25,841 nt of DNA from DASWHR01 sp035541035 (lineage in GTDB: Bacteria; Actinomycetota; AC-67), in contig DATLFO010000256.1 in NCBI GenBank assembly GCA_035541035.1, forward strand, positions 1-25,841. Reading direction: 5' to 3'. The notes beneath the pieces are model-generated. The model was given only the letters and a program-made list of their open reading frames with translations, did no database searches and was not told the origin of the DNA. Of this stretch, positions 23,037-25,841 are shown piece after piece; position 1 is the stretch's first letter, and each line of letters opens with the position of its first letter. The position numbers and the translations under genes were made by a program.

Positions 23037-23969
23037 ATGAGCACGCAGCCGGTTCCGTTCGTCGTCGGCGCGGCGCGTTCGGGAACGACGCTGCTGCGGG
23101 CGATGCTCGATGCCCACCCGGATCTGGCCGTGCCGGGGGAGTCGCACTTCATCGTGCGCATGCTCGCGACGCGGCATGTGTACGAGCAGCCGTGGGGAGT
23201 AGATGTGCACGGCTATCGGCGCGCGCTCGCGCGCGAACGGTACTTCGCGGCATGGGGGCTTCCGGCGCCGGACCTGCGCGACGCGCTGGTGCGGGCCAAC
23301 CCTCGCTCGCTCGAGGATGCGATGCGGGCCACGTTCCGAGCGTACGCGCGGCGTCAGGGCAAGCAGCGCTGGGGAGACAAGACGCCGTCCTATGTGCTGC
23401 ACGTGCGCGCGATCGCGGGCTCGTTTCCGGAGGCGCGCATCCTCCACGTGATCCGGGACGGCCGGGACGTGGCCCGCTCGATGGTGGACCTGGGCTGGGC
23501 GGCCTCGCACGAGGACGCGGTGCTGCGCTGGGCCCATCGCGTGCGTCGCGGCCGCAAGGAGGGCGCGCGGCTGGGCGAGCGATACGTCGAGGTTCGCTAC
23601 GAGGACCTCGTCGGCGATCCCATTGGAACCTTGACCCGCCTGTGCGTCTCGCTCGATCTGCCTTTCGACCCCGCGATGACGCAGCCGCACCGCCGCGCCG
23701 ACGAGATCTTGGCGACGCTGGCCAATCCCGAGAACCACCAGCGGATCAGGCGCCCGCCCTCGCGCGTGCGCGACTGGCGCACCGAGATGGACTCCGAGTC
23801 GATCCGCAAGATCGAGTCCGTCGCCGGGGATCTTCTCACCGAGCTCGGGTACGAGCTGGGCGGGCCGCCGGCGACCTTGCCGCTCCGGGTGGCCGCGCGA
23901 AGCGCCTCGCTTCGGAGCCTGCCGCGGCGGATGGGCAGCCGCTGGCGGCGAACCTTGCTGATTCGCTGA
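23037..23969 (+). CDS. PAPS-dependent sulfotransferase (Sulfotransfer_3-like)
   Basis: This 310-residue sulfotransferase differs in sequence from the one at 10807-11661. The 5'-phosphosulfate loop is VVGAARSGTTLLRAML (9-24) and the 3'-phosphate motif is ILHVIRDGRDVARSM (135-149, Arg140, Ser148). HxxWGDKTPSYV (about 111-120) is typical of bacterial members with a GTP/PAPS P-loop-like fold. I chose the ATG at 23037 (MSTQPVPFVVG) because it places the P-loop at the usual distance; in-frame starts at 23001 (TTG) and 23016 (ATG) are possible and none has a strong ribosome site. It is transcribed away from the polysaccharide operon, so it may be independently regulated. Substrate may be the same glycan or a lipid acceptor. 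The C-terminus is Arg-rich. Confidence 0.9.
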   Translation: MSTQPVPFVVGAARSGTTLLRAMLDAHPDLAVPGESHFIVRMLATRHVYEQPWGVDVHGYRRALARERYFAAWGLPAPDLRDALVRANPRSLEDAMRATFRAYARRQGKQRWGDKTPSYVLHVRAIAGSFPEARILHVIRDGRDVARSMVDLGWAASHEDAVLRWAHRVRRGRKEGARLGERYVEVRYEDLVGDPIGTLTRLCVSLDLPFDPAMTQPHRRADEILATLANPENHQRIRRPPSRVRDWRTEMDSESIRKIESVAGDLLTELGYELGGPPATLPLRVAARSASLRSLPRRMGSRWRRTLLIR

Positions 23970-24011
23970 ATTGCCCGCGGGCTGCCGGCGGGTGCCGGTA
24001 GCATCGTCGCC

Positions 24012-24716
24012 GTGACGCCTTCCCCGCTTTGCGCCGCGATGCTCGCCTTCGCCCTGGCGACGCTCGCCGCTTGCACGGATACCGCGGCCGAGTCTTTGCT
24101 CGACCGGGTCGCCCCGGCCGCATCGCCCGGCGCACCCGCCACCGAGCCGCCCGCGGCCGAGCCGCCTGCGACCGGGCCCGGCCCCGTCGCCGCCTCACCG
24201 ACGCCGGCCGCGATCCCGGCCGACCCCGGCGTGGTCATCCGCGTCGTCGACGGCGACACCGCGCACATTCGCCTGGCGTCGGGGACCATCGAAAAGGTCC
24301 GCTTCATCGGCGTCAACACGCCCGAGAGCACGACCCGCCACGAGCCCTACGGCAAGGAGGCGTCGCGATTCACCACTACGCGGCTCGACGGCCGGACCGT
24401 CTATCTGGAATACGACGTCGAGCGGCGCGACCGCTACGGCCGCCTGCTGGCCTACATATGGATGCGCCCGCCGTCGGACGGCTCGCCCTCCGACGTGCGC
24501 GCGCACATGTTCAACGCCACCTTGCTCATCGAGGGCTACGCGCAGACGGCGACCTATCCGCCGAACGTGCGCTACGCCGACGTCTTCCGGGATCTGCAGC
24601 GCGAGGCGCGCGAGCAGGGCCGGGGCTTGTGGGCGCTCCCCTCCGAAGATCAGGGGGCGTCGCGTTTCCCGGCATCGAGCGCGTCCTCGCCCCGCTCGGG
24701 ATGCGATCCGTCGTAA
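24012..24716 (+). CDS. Thermonuclease (SNase)-family lipoprotein
   Basis: This 234-residue protein has a short hydrophobic leader ending LATLAAC (Cys21), so it is probably a lipoprotein with the domain outside the membrane. A Pro/Ala/Glu linker (about 30-68) joins it to a staphylococcal nuclease domain at about 72-210. The active-site features are kept: VVDGDTAHIRL (Asp80, Asp82), RFIGVNTPES (Arg98, Glu105; the D40 position is Asn, common in bacterial homologues) and ERRDRYGRLLAYIW with the second catalytic Arg. It should be a Ca2+-dependent endonuclease acting on extracellular or environmental DNA and RNA. The start is GTG at 24012; an internal ATG at 24039 would give a shorter leader. It follows the sulfotransferase by 42 bases and may be cotranscribed, and it converges on the M23 gene. 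Confidence 0.9.
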   Translation: MTPSPLCAAMLAFALATLAACTDTAAESLLDRVAPAASPGAPATEPPAAEPPATGPGPVAASPTPAAIPADPGVVIRVVDGDTAHIRLASGTIEKVRFIGVNTPESTTRHEPYGKEASRFTTTRLDGRTVYLEYDVERRDRYGRLLAYIWMRPPSDGSPSDVRAHMFNATLLIEGYAQTATYPPNVRYADVFRDLQREAREQGRGLWALPSEDQGASRFPASSASSPRSGCDPS

Positions 24717-24747
24717 GGCCGCAGCGGCGGGGGAGCGGCGCCCGGCT

Positions 24748-25722
24748 CTAGCAGGCGGCGCGCAGGATCTTGTAGGGGTTGCGGGCGGCTCCGCCCGCCG
24801 GATGGTACTCGAAGTGCAGATGCGGTCCGGTACAGTTGCCGGTGCATCCGACGCGGCCCAGGATCTGGCCGGCCGTGACCGACTCGCCGCGGCTGACGTA
24901 GGTCGAGGACAGGTGGGCGTACCACCATTCGTTGCCGGCGGTGTCCCGCAGGATCACGCCCCGGCCCATCCAGCCGCCCCGCACCACGTCGGAGACGCGT
25001 CCGGTCAGGACCGCGACCAGCGGCGTTCCGGAGTTGGCCGGCATGTCGATGCCTTGATGCGGGCCGCCGCGACGGCGGTCACCGAAGTCGTTGGACAGCC
25101 CGTGCGGGCCCGAGACCGGGCACCGGAAGCCGCGGATGCTGCTGCGCGAGGCGCGCGTATTGCTCGACATCGCCTTGGACAGGTCGAGCAGGGACTGCCA
25201 TTCGCGGAGCTTGGCGTCCAGACCGGACCGGCGCTTCTGCAGCGTCCGCAGAGCCGCCGCGGCCGCGTCGCGGGCCTGGCGAAGCTCGACGCTTTCGGTC
25301 TTGGCGCGGCGCTGGAGCGCGACGATGCTCTCGAGCGTGCCCTCTTCGGCGGAGCGGATCCGCTCGAGGTAGCCGAGGCGTTCGACGAAAACGTCCACAT
25401 CCTGAGAGGCGACGATCGTGTCGATGAGCCCCATGCTGCCGGCGATGTACATCTCGGCGCTGCGGCGAGAGTGGGCGGTGCGAAGGGTCGCGAGCTTCTT
25501 GCCCGCGGTCGCCAGCGCACGCGTGTGCACGTCAACGGCCTTCTGGGCCGCGTCCAGCTCCATCTCGGCGGCCGACAGCGACACGGCGATCGCGTCCAAC
25601 GTCTTCTTGAGCGTCGCGACCCGGCTCTCGAGCTCGCTGCGGCTGACGGCCCCGGCCGGCAGCGAAGGCAGCAGCGAGACCGCGATCAAGGCGGCAAGAA
25701 CTACGGCGATGCGCTTCGAGAT
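24748..25722 (-). CDS. Secreted coiled-coil M23 peptidase (EnvC/NlpD-like), probable AUC start
   Basis: This protein has a coiled-coil region and a C-terminal zinc peptidase of family M23. Counting from the TTG at 25689 (313 residues), the coiled coil spans about 17-175. The peptidase runs 187-310 with HQGID (His211, Asp215), YAHL (His259) and PHLHFE (His290, His292), so all metal and catalytic residues are present. GCTGNCTGPHLHFE is typical of actinobacterial-type members. It would cut peptide cross-bridges in the cell wall or regulate an amidase. The TTG gives a leader with no positive charge and no ribosome site. Reading 11 codons further up gives ISKRIAVVLAALIAV, a normal signal peptide, with a strong SD (GGGAGGGGAG) before an ATC at 25720-25722. 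No ATG, GTG or TTG exists in frame between that SD and the upstream stop at 25834. Confidence 0.88.
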   Translation of the reverse strand: MSKRIAVVLAALIAVSLLPSLPAGAVSRSELESRVATLKKTLDAIAVSLSAAEMELDAAQKAVDVHTRALATAGKKLATLRTAHSRRSAEMYIAGSMGLIDTIVASQDVDVFVERLGYLERIRSAEEGTLESIVALQRRAKTESVELRQARDAAAAALRTLQKRRSGLDAKLREWQSLLDLSKAMSSNTRASRSSIRGFRCPVSGPHGLSNDFGDRRRGGPHQGIDMPANSGTPLVAVLTGRVSDVVRGGWMGRGVILRDTAGNEWWYAHLSSTYVSRGESVTAGQILGRVGCTGNCTGPHLHFEYHPAGGAARNPYKILRAAC

Positions 25723-25724
25723 AG

Positions 25725-25734
25725 CTCCCCTCCC
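25725..25734 (-). promoter_or_regulatory. Strong Shine-Dalgarno that points to a non-canonical start
   Basis: On the minus strand this reads GGGAGGGGAG. The GGAGG core lies six bases before the in-frame ATC at 25722, whereas the nearest canonical start (TTG at 25689) is about 40 bases away with no ribosome site of its own. It decides the start call for the M23 gene. Confidence 0.7.
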
Positions 25735-25764
25735 AATCCTTCGGGCGACTCTTCGTGTGCCCCG

Positions 25765-25815
25765 GTTCCCCGGTCCGGATACCCGCCCGGTTCCCCCGGT
25801 CCCGTTACCCGCCCG
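25765..25815. repeat. Two tandem imperfect 25/26-base repeats in the M23 leader region
   Basis: Unit 1 spans 25765-25789 (GTTCCCCGGTCCGGATACCC then GCCCG) and unit 2 spans 25790-25815 (GTTCCCCCGGTCCCGTTACC then CGCCCG). They are adjacent and differ by about three substitutions and one inserted C. A shorter TACCCG copy follows at about 25818-25823. They lie 43 to 93 bases upstream of the probable M23 start, so they could be protein-binding sites or part of the 5' leader. Confidence 0.75.
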
Positions 25816-25841
25816 AGTACCCGAAGGTAGGCTTCATCGGC

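Noticed and set aside
23973..23992. GC-rich palindrome (GCCCGCGGGC) and possible hairpin between the second sulfotransferase and the nuclease gene
   Set aside because: There is no T-tract and such short GC palindromes are expected by chance at this base composition. The two genes may be cotranscribed.

Overview
This is a very GC-rich, gene-dense window dominated by one long minus-strand transcription unit of 16 genes. It runs from a chain-length regulator starting at 22859 down to a lipoprotein ending at 1861, with no gap larger than 31 bases and eight 4-base stop/start overlaps. The organism looks like a high-GC, probably monoderm bacterium (Actinomycetota or a Chloroflexota-type soil/freshwater lineage). 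The clues are base composition, strong AAAGGAG/GGAGG ribosome sites, lipoproteins, a Wzx/Wzy locus with no Wza-type exporter, and RND permeases with no outer-membrane factor and only a stub adaptor. The lineage call is inference at low confidence.

Layout: (1) 1-1857 (+) is the 3' part of a secreted beta-helix / Ig-like / DNRLRE protein that enters from outside the window. (2) 1861-3912 (-) holds two lipoproteins, one with beta-helix-like text. (3) 3944-10786 (-) holds two tandem heavy-metal/hydrophobe-type RND permeases flanking a 140-residue lipoprotein that looks like a periplasmic adaptor lacking its lipoyl, hairpin and barrel domains. (4) 10807-22859 (-) is a polysaccharide locus. In transcription order it encodes a Wzz-like co-polymerase with a degenerate tyrosine-kinase tail, an HPr-kinase-like protein with a broken P-loop, an RtcB-like protein, a Wzy/O-antigen-ligase-type polymerase, an NAD sugar epimerase/dehydratase, one GT4 glycosyltransferase, a Wzx flippase, a degenerate methyltransferase-like protein, an aminoglycoside-phosphotransferase-like kinase, a phosphoglycosyl transferase and a sulfotransferase. 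(5) 23037-24716 (+) holds a second sulfotransferase, divergent from the operon, then a thermonuclease-family lipoprotein. (6) 24748 to about 25722 (-) is a secreted coiled-coil M23 peptidase with no good canonical start codon.

How it may work together (inference): the phosphoglycosyl transferase loads a sugar phosphate on undecaprenyl phosphate and the single GT4 enzyme extends it. One or two sulfotransferases and the kinase-like protein may decorate the unit. Wzx flips it, and Wzy with Wzz polymerises it. The RND pair, stub adaptor and surface lipoproteins downstream may export, tailor or retain the product, or may simply be co-transcribed. The most unusual points are the RtcB homologue inside a polysaccharide operon with one predicted Mn ligand replaced, two neighbouring proteins with lost P-loops, the RND pair around a minimal adaptor, and the probable AUC start of the M23 gene. 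I saw no tRNA, rRNA, CRISPR array, insertion sequence or phage gene.
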